A DNA stretch of 6,247 nt from JAYZDP01 sp036337765 (GCA_036337765.1 JAYZDP010000222.1:1-6247); one strand, 5' to 3'; counted from the stretch's first letter, positions 1 to 6,247 are shown. The notes: generated by a model from the sequence alone, not told the origin. Made by a program: numbers and translations.

Positions 1-1002
1 TGCGTAGCGTGGGTTCAGCGCCGCGATTTGCGCCTCCAACGCCGAGAAGCCGGCATCATCGCCCTGGAGATAGCGTGCTGCGGCAAGGATGCTCAGGGCG
101 TCGAGAGATCGTGGATGGGTCTCGATCGCGATCTCCGCCTCTTCCACTGCACCTTCGAAGTCCTCGAGCTCCAGCAGCAGCTGCGCGACGAAGACTCTCG
201 CCGGCACGAAGGCAGGATTGATCTCGAGGCTCTTGCGGGCCCGGTCCATGGCTGTGAAGCGGCCTTCGAAGTTCTCGACCCGAGCCAGCGCCAAAAGCGC
301 CGCCGGATCAGAGGCATTGATCGCCAACGCGGCCTGCACCTCTCCACGCGCCTCGGTGCCGTTGTACTTGTCCAAGAACAGCTCGGCGAGCGCCACCCGG
401 CTGGCGATCGAACCGCGGTCGGCAGCCGTGGCTTCGTCGTAGGCCCGCAGGGCATCCCTAAAGAGCCCGGAATCCTCCGCTCCGAGCCTGCGGCAGGCGT
501 CGCCGACTGCGATCAGGTCGTCGGCGCTTTGGGCGTGACCGGCGTTGTAGGCATCGAGGAGCCCATCGAAATGCTCTTGGGCGCGCTCGCCTTCGCCGCT
601 CGCCAGGGCCAGCTCACCGAGCCGCAGACGCGCCCGAAGTCGATCCAAATCCCCTGCCGATAGCGCCTCCTCGAGCCACCGTCGGGCCTCGTCGTAGCGC
701 CCCGTGTCCGCGTACAACTCCCCCAAGACGGTCCGCAGGCCGGTCGGCTGGACCTTGATCCGCTCCTCGACGAAGGCGATCGCCTCCGCGTACCGGCCGA
801 GTGTGCGTAACGTCATGGCCTTCCCATGGGCAGCGTCAGCGGAGCCCGGTCCACGGAGCTGGGTGTCGAAGGCAGCCAGGGCCTCCTCGTAGCGCCCCTC
901 CCGCAGCAACGCGGAGCCTTTCTCCTGTGCGGCGGACGGCGTCCCCACTGCGACCAACGCGACCAAGCCAGCAGTTCCCCACAGCATCTCGCCGCGGCTC
1001 AC
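1..1002 (-). CDS. Exported tetratricopeptide-repeat protein, C-terminus beyond window
   Basis: I translated this reading frame by hand: it is open for 334 codons from a GTG at 1002 to the left edge, with no stop. Residues 1-25 look like a signal peptide (hydrophobic GLVALVAVG, then a PSAA/Q cleavage site). TPR-type helix pairs follow, marked by GRYEEA (36-41), GRYAEA (69-74) and GRYDEA (101-106); further helical repeats reach the edge, with NP turns at 262 and 330. The GTG start is favoured because GGAGGAGG lies 4 bases upstream and because it overlaps the preceding stop as GTGA; ATG at 987 is the alternative. The last gene of the operon visible here, it probably acts as a periplasmic protein-binding scaffold. 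The repeat pattern near the edge resembles large TPR proteins that end in a peptidase-MA (gluzincin) domain, but that part would lie outside the window, so this is inference. Repeat family secure; function unknown. Confidence 0.9.
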   Translation of the reverse strand, partial: MSRGEMLWGTAGLVALVAVGTPSAAQEKGSALLREGRYEEALAAFDTQLRGPGSADAAHGKAMTLRTLGRYAEAIAFVEERIKVQPTGLRTVLGELYADTGRYDEARRWLEEALSAGDLDRLRARLRLGELALASGEGERAQEHFDGLLDAYNAGHAQSADDLIAVGDACRRLGAEDSGLFRDALRAYDEATAADRGSIASRVALAELFLDKYNGTEARGEVQAALAINASDPAALLALARVENFEGRFTAMDRARKSLEINPAFVPARVFVAQLLLELEDFEGAVEEAEIAIETHPRSLDALSILAAARYLQGDDAGFSALEAQIAALNPRYA

Positions 1003-2018
1003 GCGCCCTCCTCCGCGGCCTCGCCGTTCGCCGAGCGCAGGGCCTCACTCGCCCTCGCCAGTTCGAGCAACAGTGCTTCCAACTCCTCGAGGTAGGTCTC
1101 CTCGTCCATTGCCTCGCGCTGTGCGCGCAGCTCCGCGACTCGCCCCTCGAGCCCCTCCTTGCGCCGCGCCAGCCCGCGCACCTCGGGCGAGCCATACTGG
1201 CTCGGGTCGATCCCCACAGGGGGGGCGAGAAACGCTCGGCTCGCCGCCAGACCATCGACGTCCTCCGCCAGCGCAGGCTCAAGAGAGCCCTCCTGGTCGC
1301 CGTTGTCGTCCAAAAGAGCGTGCTCGGTCAGCAGTAGCTGCTCCGAGTCGAAGCGCCGCTGCACCTCCTGGCGTGCATAGCTGAAGGCCTCGAGCAGCGA
1401 CACCCGCTCGTCCTTGTCGGTATCCGCGCCTAGTCCCTCGAAACCCGCTACGAAAAAGCCGCCGAAAACCGGAGCATGGTGCTCGCTGGCCGAACGGGTC
1501 GCCGTGACGATCAGGCGATTGGGCCCCGAGAGGGCCTCAACGAACTCGCCGCTGGCGCTCGCCGTGTTGACCAATACCAATCGAGCGACCTCGAACCCTT
1601 CGAGCACCTCGGCAAAGTCGGCAGCGTCCATGTCGGGCCCGGGCAGGCTGAGCTTGGCAAGGTCGCCGCGCCCCGAGCCGTGACCGAAGAGCGTCACCCA
1701 CAGCTCGTCCTCGGAGCCGAGCCGACCGCGAAGCCCCTGCAGATGCTCGACGATCGTGTCGCGGCGCGAAGTACCGTCGATGGCGTCGGGCGCACGCTCG
1801 GGGTCTTCCGCCAGATAATGGATATCAGCCGCGGGGAGGCCGGCCGCCGCGGCGCTAGAGATCAAGGACATCGACCAGTCGTGGAATCGATCGCTGTACT
1901 CGTCCTCACCGCCGAGGCCGCTGATCACGAGCAAGTGAGTATCGGCGGTCGCGCTGCTCGGCAGCCACGCGGCCAGCACCAGCAGCAGCCCTCCCGTCAC
2001 GCCTCCCGCGCGCCTCAC
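999..2018 (-). CDS. Exported caspase/legumain-fold-like protein lacking cysteine
   Basis: The product is 339 residues from a GTG at 2018. An upstream in-frame ATG at 2048 would add ten polar residues ahead of the signal peptide and overlap the previous gene by 34 bases. GTG gives a clean MRRAG start, a hydrophobic LLLVLAAW core and an ATA/D cleavage site near residue 25, and makes the same GTGA overlap seen at the next junction, so I prefer it. The mature part resembles caspase-like (clan CD, C13-type) domains: strand LLVISG (29-34), LFGHGSG (110-116) with His113 in the usual catalytic position, and strand plus NTASASG (147-157). The residue expected to be Cys reads as Ser154, and the protein has no cysteine anywhere, so it cannot be a cysteine protease. 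Residues 199-210 form an EF-hand-type loop (Asp199, Asp201, Asp203, Ser207, Glu210). The C-terminal 60 residues are a charged heptad-like helix, probably coiled coil. Likely a periplasmic binding or scaffold protein; function unknown. Confidence 0.85.
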   Translation of the reverse strand: MRRAGGVTGGLLLVLAAWLPSSATADTHLLVISGLGGEDEYSDRFHDWSMSLISSAAAAGLPAADIHYLAEDPERAPDAIDGTSRRDTIVEHLQGLRGRLGSEDELWVTLFGHGSGRGDLAKLSLPGPDMDAADFAEVLEGFEVARLVLVNTASASGEFVEALSGPNRLIVTATRSASEHHAPVFGGFFVAGFEGLGADTDKDERVSLLEAFSYARQEVQRRFDSEQLLLTEHALLDDNGDQEGSLEPALAEDVDGLAASRAFLAPPVGIDPSQYGSPEVRGLARRKEGLEGRVAELRAQREAMDEETYLEELEALLLELARASEALRSANGEAAEEGA

Positions 2019-4297
2019 GCCATTCCCGCTCGGCGACGTAGACCCCATTCCCCGACAAGCAACAGCGTCAGAAACAGCAGCACGAGCGGCATGTCCCAGA
2101 GCTCACGGCGCTCGAGCAGCGTCGACCCCTCCTGGTTCAGTGCCATGTCGTCCACCAACCTGGAGGCTTGATCCGGCGGGTAGTAGCGACCTCCCGTCTC
2201 GCTCGAGAGCCGCTCGAGCGACTCCGCGCGCAGTTCTGCGTCGAACACCTCGCCATGGTGATCCGCCGCCTTGACGAAGATCTGCGTCTCGCCGATGAAC
2301 CGATCTCCGGCCCTGGCGTCGACGTCGATGCGGTACAGCCCCTCCTCGCCGGCACGAAAGCTGCCCCGATACTCGCCGTCCTTCTCCACCACCCAATCCA
2401 GGATCACCTGCTCCTGCTCGCCGCTGGACGAGGTGACGACCGCGGCGACCTGCGCATTGTTGATCTCGAGGAAGGAGTCGTCATGAATCTCGGCGACGAT
2501 CTCGACCGGCGCATCGGGCTCGACGATATCGACGTCGGTCCGTGCCTCGACCGTGGAGGGAACGTAGCTGACGAGCCATCGCAGCATCTGTCGCCAGAAC
2601 GTCTCGTGCGTCATGTCTTCGACCGGAACGTCGGCATGCATCTGCCACTTCCAAGAGTCCTGCACCGTCCATGCCAACGACCGACCCCGTCCGTAGCGCT
2701 GGAAGGCGAGCACGACCTGCTCACCCGGAATACCCTCTCCCGTAGCACCGATGAGGCTGGTGGCGCCGGGCTTCAAGCGCGTGACAGGGTTGAAGGTCGA
2801 GACGGTCGGAAGTCGGGCCCATAGCTCCAGGGAGGCCTCCTCGCCCTCGGCCAGGCGCAACGCGGGGTGAGCCTTGCCCCACGGTGTGAGCTCGATATCG
2901 AGGAAGGTGTGGAACGGCTCACCTTCGTCGTTGGCCGAGGGTCCGAGAACCACCGGCAGCATGTCAGCCACGGGCGTGCCGGCCCAGTCCCCCTCACTGA
3001 ACGAGTGCGGGCCACCGAGCATCAGGAATCCGCCGCCACGTTGGCTGGCAAAGTCCGCGATCATGCGCAGCTGATCGTGTGTGAAGAACGATGCCTCGAC
3101 GCTGCCGAGGATCAGGCCGCGGTACTTGAAGAGCTCTTCGCGTGTCACCGGGAATCCACCAGCCAGCTCGTCAGCGTCGTCGAGTTCGAAACGCAAGAAG
3201 CGGTTCTCTGCCGTGCGCTGCAGCACCACCAGCTGAAGGTTCTCGTCGGCCTTGACCGCGCGACGCAGGAACTTGAGCTCCCAGCGCGGCTCGCCCTCGA
3301 AGTAGAGAATCTTTTCGCGAGCCTCGTCGACCTGGATCAGGGCCATACGGCGGTTGTTGTCCAGCACCGCCTCGCCGTTTTTCGGCAACACGCGAAACTG
3401 GAACTCTCTCGCCCCCGGCTCGGTGGCCAAGAAGCTCACGCGGGTCACCACCGCTTCGCCTGTATTCGGAAAGCGGACTGTCTCGGTCGAGACGATGCGG
3501 CCTTCGTCCATGACTTCCAGATCGACGGACTCGCCGGCGAAGCCGTCCTGCTCGACCGTCACCTCGACGACCAGGGACGTCCCCTCCAACACCCGCAGTG
3601 GTGCTTCAACCCGTGACACCTGCACGTCGCGCTCGTAGCGCTCGCGACCGAAGCCGACGCTGTAGACCGGAACTCCGCTAGCCTTCAGATCGAGAATCGC
3701 TTCGTCGAGCGAGCTTGTCGAGTTGTCGGCGCCGTCGGTGAGCACCACCAGTCCCGCCAGCGGAACCGCGGCGAGCTCATCCGCGGCGCGGCCCAGCGCA
3801 GCTCCCAGGTGGGACGCATTGCCGGCGAACAGTAGCTCCTGGGGTCCAGAAACCCGCCGTAGCTCACGCGCAAACGAGAATTGACGGACCTTGAAGCGCT
3901 CGCCGAGCTTGCCGAGCAGATCGGCACCTTCGGGCGAGAGCACCTTGCCCATTCGGGTCGCTCGCGACGAATCGCTGTCGTTGATACCCATGGAGGCCGA
4001 ATCATCGAGCAAGACGCCGACAAAGCTCTCCTGCGGTACGACGATCGACAGCACCAGGGACGGCCGGGCAAGACAGAAGAGCACCAGCAACAGGGCTGCG
4101 GTGCGCAGCGCGATGACAATGGGGCGCCGACGCCTTTCCTGGCGCCAATAGGCCACGAGAGCTGGGCCGCCGACGAGGACCAGAGACGCAACTGCGATCC
4201 AGAAGGGCCACGAGGGCAGGAAGCGGAAGCTGCCGGCGCCGAAGGTCGACAGGGGGTACTTGAAGAAGGCTTCGAACAGGCGATCCAGCGCAGACAC
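2015..4297 (-). CDS. Membrane protein with VWA and glutamine-amidotransferase-like domains
   Basis: The product is 760 residues with a GTG start. Two membrane helices come first (about 31-51 and 59-86), separated by the basic stretch RQERRRR. A von Willebrand A domain follows (about 91-220) with a complete DxSxS metal motif (Asp98, Ser100, Ser102) and LTDGADNS (186-193). A beta-sandwich segment lies at about 225-325. A GATase1/ThuA-like domain follows (about 328-580), with GLILGSVEASFF (394-405) and GGGFLMLGGPHSF (421-433); no Cys stands at the nucleophile elbow. A second Ig-like region spans about 583-676, then TGGRYY (701-706) and a final membrane helix (736-750) with an RRR anchor. This matches the VWA/GATase-like membrane proteins often encoded near MoxR, DUF58 and DUF4159 genes. 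Domains 2 to 4 probably face the periplasm. The start is supported by GAGG 8 bases upstream, overlapping the DUF4159 stop. Domain calls are firm; the ligand is unknown. Confidence 0.93.
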   Translation of the reverse strand: MSALDRLFEAFFKYPLSTFGAGSFRFLPSWPFWIAVASLVLVGGPALVAYWRQERRRRPIVIALRTAALLLVLFCLARPSLVLSIVVPQESFVGVLLDDSASMGINDSDSSRATRMGKVLSPEGADLLGKLGERFKVRQFSFARELRRVSGPQELLFAGNASHLGAALGRAADELAAVPLAGLVVLTDGADNSTSSLDEAILDLKASGVPVYSVGFGRERYERDVQVSRVEAPLRVLEGTSLVVEVTVEQDGFAGESVDLEVMDEGRIVSTETVRFPNTGEAVVTRVSFLATEPGAREFQFRVLPKNGEAVLDNNRRMALIQVDEAREKILYFEGEPRWELKFLRRAVKADENLQLVVLQRTAENRFLRFELDDADELAGGFPVTREELFKYRGLILGSVEASFFTHDQLRMIADFASQRGGGFLMLGGPHSFSEGDWAGTPVADMLPVVLGPSANDEGEPFHTFLDIELTPWGKAHPALRLAEGEEASLELWARLPTVSTFNPVTRLKPGATSLIGATGEGIPGEQVVLAFQRYGRGRSLAWTVQDSWKWQMHADVPVEDMTHETFWRQMLRWLVSYVPSTVEARTDVDIVEPDAPVEIVAEIHDDSFLEINNAQVAAVVTSSSGEQEQVILDWVVEKDGEYRGSFRAGEEGLYRIDVDARAGDRFIGETQIFVKAADHHGEVFDAELRAESLERLSSETGGRYYPPDQASRLVDDMALNQEGSTLLERRELWDMPLVLLFLTLLLVGEWGLRRRAGMA

Positions 4298-4310
4298 GAC
4301 GCAGACCTCA
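4295..4310 (-). promoter_or_regulatory. Stop/Shine-Dalgarno overlap at the DUF4159-VWA junction
   Basis: The DUF4159 stop TGA (4308-4310) runs directly into GAGG, which sits 8 bases before the GTG start of the VWA gene at 4297. The ribosome finishing DUF4159 therefore stands on the binding site for the next gene, suggesting translational coupling of these two products. Confidence 0.6.
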
Positions 4311-5165
4311 GTGACTCATGGCGTAGACGATGAAGTTGACGCCCATCTGGTAGGCGTAGGTCGAGAAGTGAAGCGGATAGTACGGGTCCTCGGCCCATTC
4401 CCAGGCGTCGCCGAGATCGCTGTTCCAGTTGATCACCACCATCAGTCTGCCGTCGCCGTCGAACACCCCGCGCAGCTTCGGAAAGTAGCCGTCGCGCTCC
4501 CAGGTCGGCCCGCCCATCCGACCCTGGCCGACGTTGGGGACCTGCACGATCTCGGCAACGTCGTAGAAGGAGTGGAAGATCGGATGGTCCAGCGGCACTT
4601 CGACGATCGGCCTCTCCGGCAAGACCCGCGTCATCTCGCGTTCGAAGTTCGCCCATTCGCGCGAGCCCCAAAAGTCATCGACGACGAGAAACCCGCCCCG
4701 CAGCAGATAGTTCCGCAGCCCCTGAACCTCAGGCTCGGTGAGCGCCATATAGCCCACCTCCACCGCATAGACGAACGGGTACTTCAACAGGTCCGGATCG
4801 GCCAGCGACACTGGATTCTCGAAGTCGTAGGCGTCGAGGTGAGGTACCAGGCGCTTGATGCCGATCATGAACTGGACATCAGCCTTCGGGAAGTCCACGC
4901 TCCAGCTAGGGAAGCCGCGAAACAGGTCGCGCGAGCCTGAGCTGTAGAACGCACGCGTGAAGTAGAACTCGCGAAAGTTCTCGCTCGGCGGCCCCCAGTA
5001 GGTGTGGAGGTAACGGCGAGCCTGACGAACCCACTCGCGAGCCTCGTCGGCGGCGGCGTCTGCGGCTTCTGAGCCGACAGGCTCAGTCTTGCCCGCACCC
5101 ACAGCGTCCACCCACGGGCCGCTCGCGCAGGCGACGACGACACTCCAAGCCAGCAGGTGCTTCAC
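4308..5165 (-). CDS. Exported DUF4159 protein, first gene of the minus-strand operon
   Basis: The product is 285 residues from a GTG at 5165. The frame stays open to an ATG at 5384, but that extension would run antisense through the start of the divergent gene and bury the hydrophobic leader MKHLLAWSVVVA inside the protein, so I reject it; the GTG has no clear Shine-Dalgarno. The leader holds V-V-A-C at 10-13, which fits a lipobox although Cys13 is earlier than usual; ordinary signal peptidase cleavage near residue 21-24 is the alternative. A helical spacer precedes the DUF4159 domain (about 66-285): DFPKAD (91-96), LADPDLLKYPFVY (121-133), LLRGGFLVVDDFWG (154-167), DHPIFH (193-198), RGVFDGDGRLMVV (232-244), NSDLGDAWE (248-256) and the terminal MGVNFIVYAMSH. 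The family has a flavodoxin/GATase-like fold and no established activity. It pairs with the divergent paralogue, and the VWA gene follows after 10 bases. Confidence 0.92.
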   Translation of the reverse strand: MKHLLAWSVVVACASGPWVDAVGAGKTEPVGSEAADAAADEAREWVRQARRYLHTYWGPPSENFREFYFTRAFYSSGSRDLFRGFPSWSVDFPKADVQFMIGIKRLVPHLDAYDFENPVSLADPDLLKYPFVYAVEVGYMALTEPEVQGLRNYLLRGGFLVVDDFWGSREWANFEREMTRVLPERPIVEVPLDHPIFHSFYDVAEIVQVPNVGQGRMGGPTWERDGYFPKLRGVFDGDGRLMVVINWNSDLGDAWEWAEDPYYPLHFSTYAYQMGVNFIVYAMSH

Positions 5166-5174
5166 GGAGGCGAT

Positions 5175-5192
5175 GCTATCGCATGCGAAAGC
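5175..5192. promoter_or_regulatory. 18-base imperfect palindrome, possible operator
   Basis: The inner TCGCATGCGA (5179-5188) is a perfect 10-base palindrome. The symmetry extends to 18 bases as GCT-a-TCGCATGCGA-a-AGC with a single mismatched pair (A/A at 5178 and 5189). It lies 10 bases upstream of the minus-strand GTG at 5165, where a dimeric regulator could bind. No regulator gene is in the window, so the operator role is inference. Confidence 0.35.
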
Positions 5193-5226
5193 CCCTCGGC
5201 CGGGCTCGAAGGTCGCTTCAACGGGT

Positions 5227-5255
5227 TTGATTTCGGCTCGGGGTTGCTGAACAAT
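5227..5255 (+). promoter_or_regulatory. Candidate sigma-70-like promoter for the plus-strand DUF4159 gene
   Basis: TTGATT (5227-5232) and AACAAT (5250-5255) are separated by exactly 17 bases; each matches the consensus at 4 of 6 positions. Transcription would begin near 5262, leaving only about 7 bases before the ATG at 5269. That implies either a nearly leaderless message or use of the ATG at 5287. The match is weak and could be chance. Confidence 0.25.
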
Positions 5256-5268
5256 CGCAACACCAAGG

Positions 5269-6108
5269 ATGGCTGCAAGACTCCGAATGACGGGTATCGT
5301 CGCTCTCGCGGTGCTCTCGCTGAGCCCGGTCACAGCCGCCGCCGCGCCCGAAGGGTCCAAGTCGGAGATCCCGGCCCCCCCCACCCTGAAACTGCCGCCC
5401 GGTCAGCACGTCACCTTCGTGCGCGTCGAGTACGACAGTGTTGGCGGCTACGGCGAGGCGTACTACTACTACGACGGCCGCTACTGGCTGCGCTGGGAGA
5501 CCGACTTTCCACAGGCCGATCAGAACTTCATTCATCGATTCGAAGAGCTGACCACAACTCATCCGCACCTGAACGCGGTGACCCGGCGACTCAGCGACCC
5601 CGACCTTCTCGACTTCCCGTTCCTCTACATGTGCGACGTCGGCTGGATGTCACTGAGCGACGACGAGAGTGCCAAACTGCGGGACGACCTGCTCAAGGGA
5701 GGCTTTCTCTGGGTCGACGACTTCTGGGGATGGGCCGAGTGGCGCAACCTGGAGCTGGTATTCAAGAACGTCTTCCCGAATAGGCCGTGGCAGGACATTC
5801 CCAATGACCACCCCTTACTGAAGCTGGTCTACCCTCTCGAGGAGACGCCCCAAGTCCCGGCACGTGACTTCGCGTACCTCGGCCACGACGAGCCCTACAT
5901 CCACCGTCAGCCCGCGGTGTCGATGACGCCCGTGCAGTTCCGCGGCATCTTCGACGACGACGGTCGACTGATGGCCGTCGCCACCCACAACACAGACATC
6001 GGGGATGGCTGGGAGCGCGAGGCCTACGGCGAGTGGTACTTCGAGACCTACTCAACGATCGCCTACGCCATGGGCGTCAACATCATCATCTGGGCTCTGT
6101 CCAACTGA
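5269..6108 (+). CDS. Exported DUF4159 protein, divergent paralogue
   Basis: The product is 279 residues. Residues 1-26 form a signal peptide (MAARLRM, hydrophobic IVALAVLSL, then a run of alanines). ATG at 5287 (residue 7) is a possible shorter start; neither has a strong Shine-Dalgarno, and an in-frame stop at 5248-5250 limits upstream extension. The DUF4159 domain covers about 47-279: VTFVRVEYDS (48-57), DFPQADQNF (79-87), LSDPDLLDFPFLYM (108-121), LLKGGFLWVDDFWG (141-154), NDHPLL (179-184), PVQFRGIFDDDGRLMAVATHNTDIGDGWERE (divided here as motifs at 221-236 and 240-251) and terminal MGVNIIIWALSN. By hand count 41 of 83 aligned residues (108-190) match the minus-strand DUF4159 protein. It carries a Tyr-rich insert (YYYYDGRYW, 65-73) that the paralogue lacks. 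It is transcribed away from the operon, ends at a hairpin terminator and appears monocistronic in this window. Likely periplasmic; activity unknown. Confidence 0.93.
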   Translation: MAARLRMTGIVALAVLSLSPVTAAAAPEGSKSEIPAPPTLKLPPGQHVTFVRVEYDSVGGYGEAYYYYDGRYWLRWETDFPQADQNFIHRFEELTTTHPHLNAVTRRLSDPDLLDFPFLYMCDVGWMSLSDDESAKLRDDLLKGGFLWVDDFWGWAEWRNLELVFKNVFPNRPWQDIPNDHPLLKLVYPLEETPQVPARDFAYLGHDEPYIHRQPAVSMTPVQFRGIFDDDGRLMAVATHNTDIGDGWEREAYGEWYFETYSTIAYAMGVNIIIWALSN

Positions 6109-6111
6109 ACC

Positions 6112-6148
6112 CGGCGTGCTCGTAGCACGCCGAATTCAGTCTTGTTTT
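6112..6148 (+). terminator. Rho-independent-type terminator after the plus-strand DUF4159 gene
   Basis: A perfect 9-base-pair stem (6112-6120 with 6124-6132, CGGCGTGCT/AGCACGCCG) closes a 3-base CGT loop only 3 bases after the stop codon. A T-rich stretch (TCTTGTTTT, 6140-6148) follows, separated from the stem by 7 bases. Stem and position fit a terminator; the T tract is imperfect and offset. Confidence 0.7.
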
Positions 6149-6186
6149 GGCTCAGAGGATCTCGCTGAGGCGAAAGGAATCAGAGC

Positions 6187-6214
6187 CGGGAGCGCGCGAC
6201 TCAGCGCGCTCCCG
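6187..6214. terminator. Strong GC hairpin, possible terminator of a convergent gene
   Basis: An 11-base-pair perfect stem (6187-6197 with 6204-6214, core GGGAGCGCGC/GCGCGCTCCC) has a 6-base GACTCA loop. On the plus strand no T run follows. On the minus strand it is followed by the moderately T-rich GCTCTGATTCCTTTC, which would fit a terminator for a gene arriving from beyond the right edge. The structure is clear; its role is inference. Confidence 0.45.
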
Positions 6215-6215
6215 A

Positions 6216-6231
6216 CCCCCGACGTCGGGGG
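6216..6231. repeat. 16-base perfect palindrome next to the hairpin
   Basis: CCCCCGACGTCGGGGG is fully self-complementary and starts one base after the preceding hairpin ends. With no loop it would form a short hairpin only by opening the central bases, or serve as a symmetric protein-binding site. No gene lies between 6109 and the right edge at 6247. Confidence 0.45.
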
Positions 6232-6247
6232 GAACATTGCGGCCGGG

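Larger units (their letters stand above)
5166..5268. promoter_or_regulatory. Divergent intergenic region between the two DUF4159 genes
   Basis: The 103 bases between the GTG at 5165 (minus) and the ATG at 5269 (plus) must hold promoters for both directions if the chosen starts are right. The region is less GC-rich on its plus-gene side. On the minus side I could not find a convincing sigma-70 -35/-10 pair, so the operon may use an alternative factor or start further upstream inside the divergent gene. Confidence 0.6.

Noticed and set aside
28..663. Plus-strand open frame of 211 codons
   Set aside because: It is antisense to the TPR gene, whose frame has signal peptide and repeats; the plus frame shows no recognisable domain and is expected by chance in GC-rich DNA.
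2867..3616. Plus-strand open frame of 249 codons
   Set aside because: It is wholly antisense to the VWA/GATase-like gene and shows no motif or plausible start signal.
3685..4671. Minus-strand open frame of 328 codons spanning the DUF4159-VWA junction
   Set aside because: It overlaps two conserved genes in another frame; its Arg/Ser-rich translation has no domain signature. No frameshift is needed since both real genes are intact.
4260..4940. Plus-strand open frame of 226 codons
   Set aside because: It lies opposite the well-supported DUF4159 and VWA genes and has His/Val/Asp-rich composition typical of the complement of real codons.
5166..5384. N-terminal extension of the minus-strand DUF4159 gene to ATG 5384 (73 more residues)
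   Set aside because: It would overlap the divergent gene antisense and place a hydrophobic signal peptide in the interior; the extension reads like an uninterrupted GC-rich frame without domain character.
6151..6169. CTCAG/CTGAG inverted repeat
   Set aside because: Only 5 base pairs with a 9-base loop, well within chance; it was not counted with the three stronger structures.
1..6247. CRISPR array, insertion sequence, tRNA or defence system
   Set aside because: No regularly spaced repeats, transposase-like frame, cloverleaf structure or nuclease motif was seen. The VWA and caspase-like proteins might suggest a defence module, but signal peptides place them in the envelope.

Overview
The window is GC-rich, densely coding bacterial DNA. 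It carries four genes on the minus strand and one on the plus strand, and every product appears to be exported or membrane-anchored. No rRNA, tRNA, mobile element, integrase, CRISPR array or plasmid function is visible. The protein families (DUF4159, VWA plus GATase-like membrane protein, caspase-like exported protein, large TPR protein) and the GC content suit a Gram-negative environmental phylum such as Acidobacteriota. That assignment is inference; the window has no phylogenetic marker.

Layout. The minus-strand cluster reads right to left. It starts with a secreted DUF4159 protein (GTG start at 5165, stop at 4308). A 760-residue membrane protein follows (4297 to 2015), with a VWA domain, a GATase-like domain and three membrane segments. 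Next is a 339-residue exported caspase-fold-like protein (2018 to 999), then an exported TPR protein starting at 1002 that runs off the left edge at position 1. The last three genes are joined by two identical 4-base GTGA start/stop overlaps, and the first two are 10 bases apart with the Shine-Dalgarno overlapping the stop. This is a tightly coupled operon. On the plus strand a second DUF4159 paralogue (5269-6108) diverges from the operon across 103 bases holding an 18-base imperfect palindrome. It is followed by a terminator-like hairpin and then two further back-to-back hairpins up to the right edge.

How the genes may work together. DUF4159 and VWA/GATase-like genes are often found near MoxR ATPase and DUF58 genes in bacterial genomes, but no MoxR or DUF58 gene is inside this window. 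The VWA protein has an intact DxSxS metal-binding motif and could act as a metal-dependent adhesion platform on the outer face of the inner membrane. Three of the four other components look like enzyme folds without usual catalytic residues: two DUF4159 proteins and a caspase-like protein with no cysteine at all. The TPR protein would add a protein-binding scaffold. My working reading is an envelope protein-assembly or binding complex built largely of pseudo-enzymes, function unknown. Everything beyond family assignment is inference.
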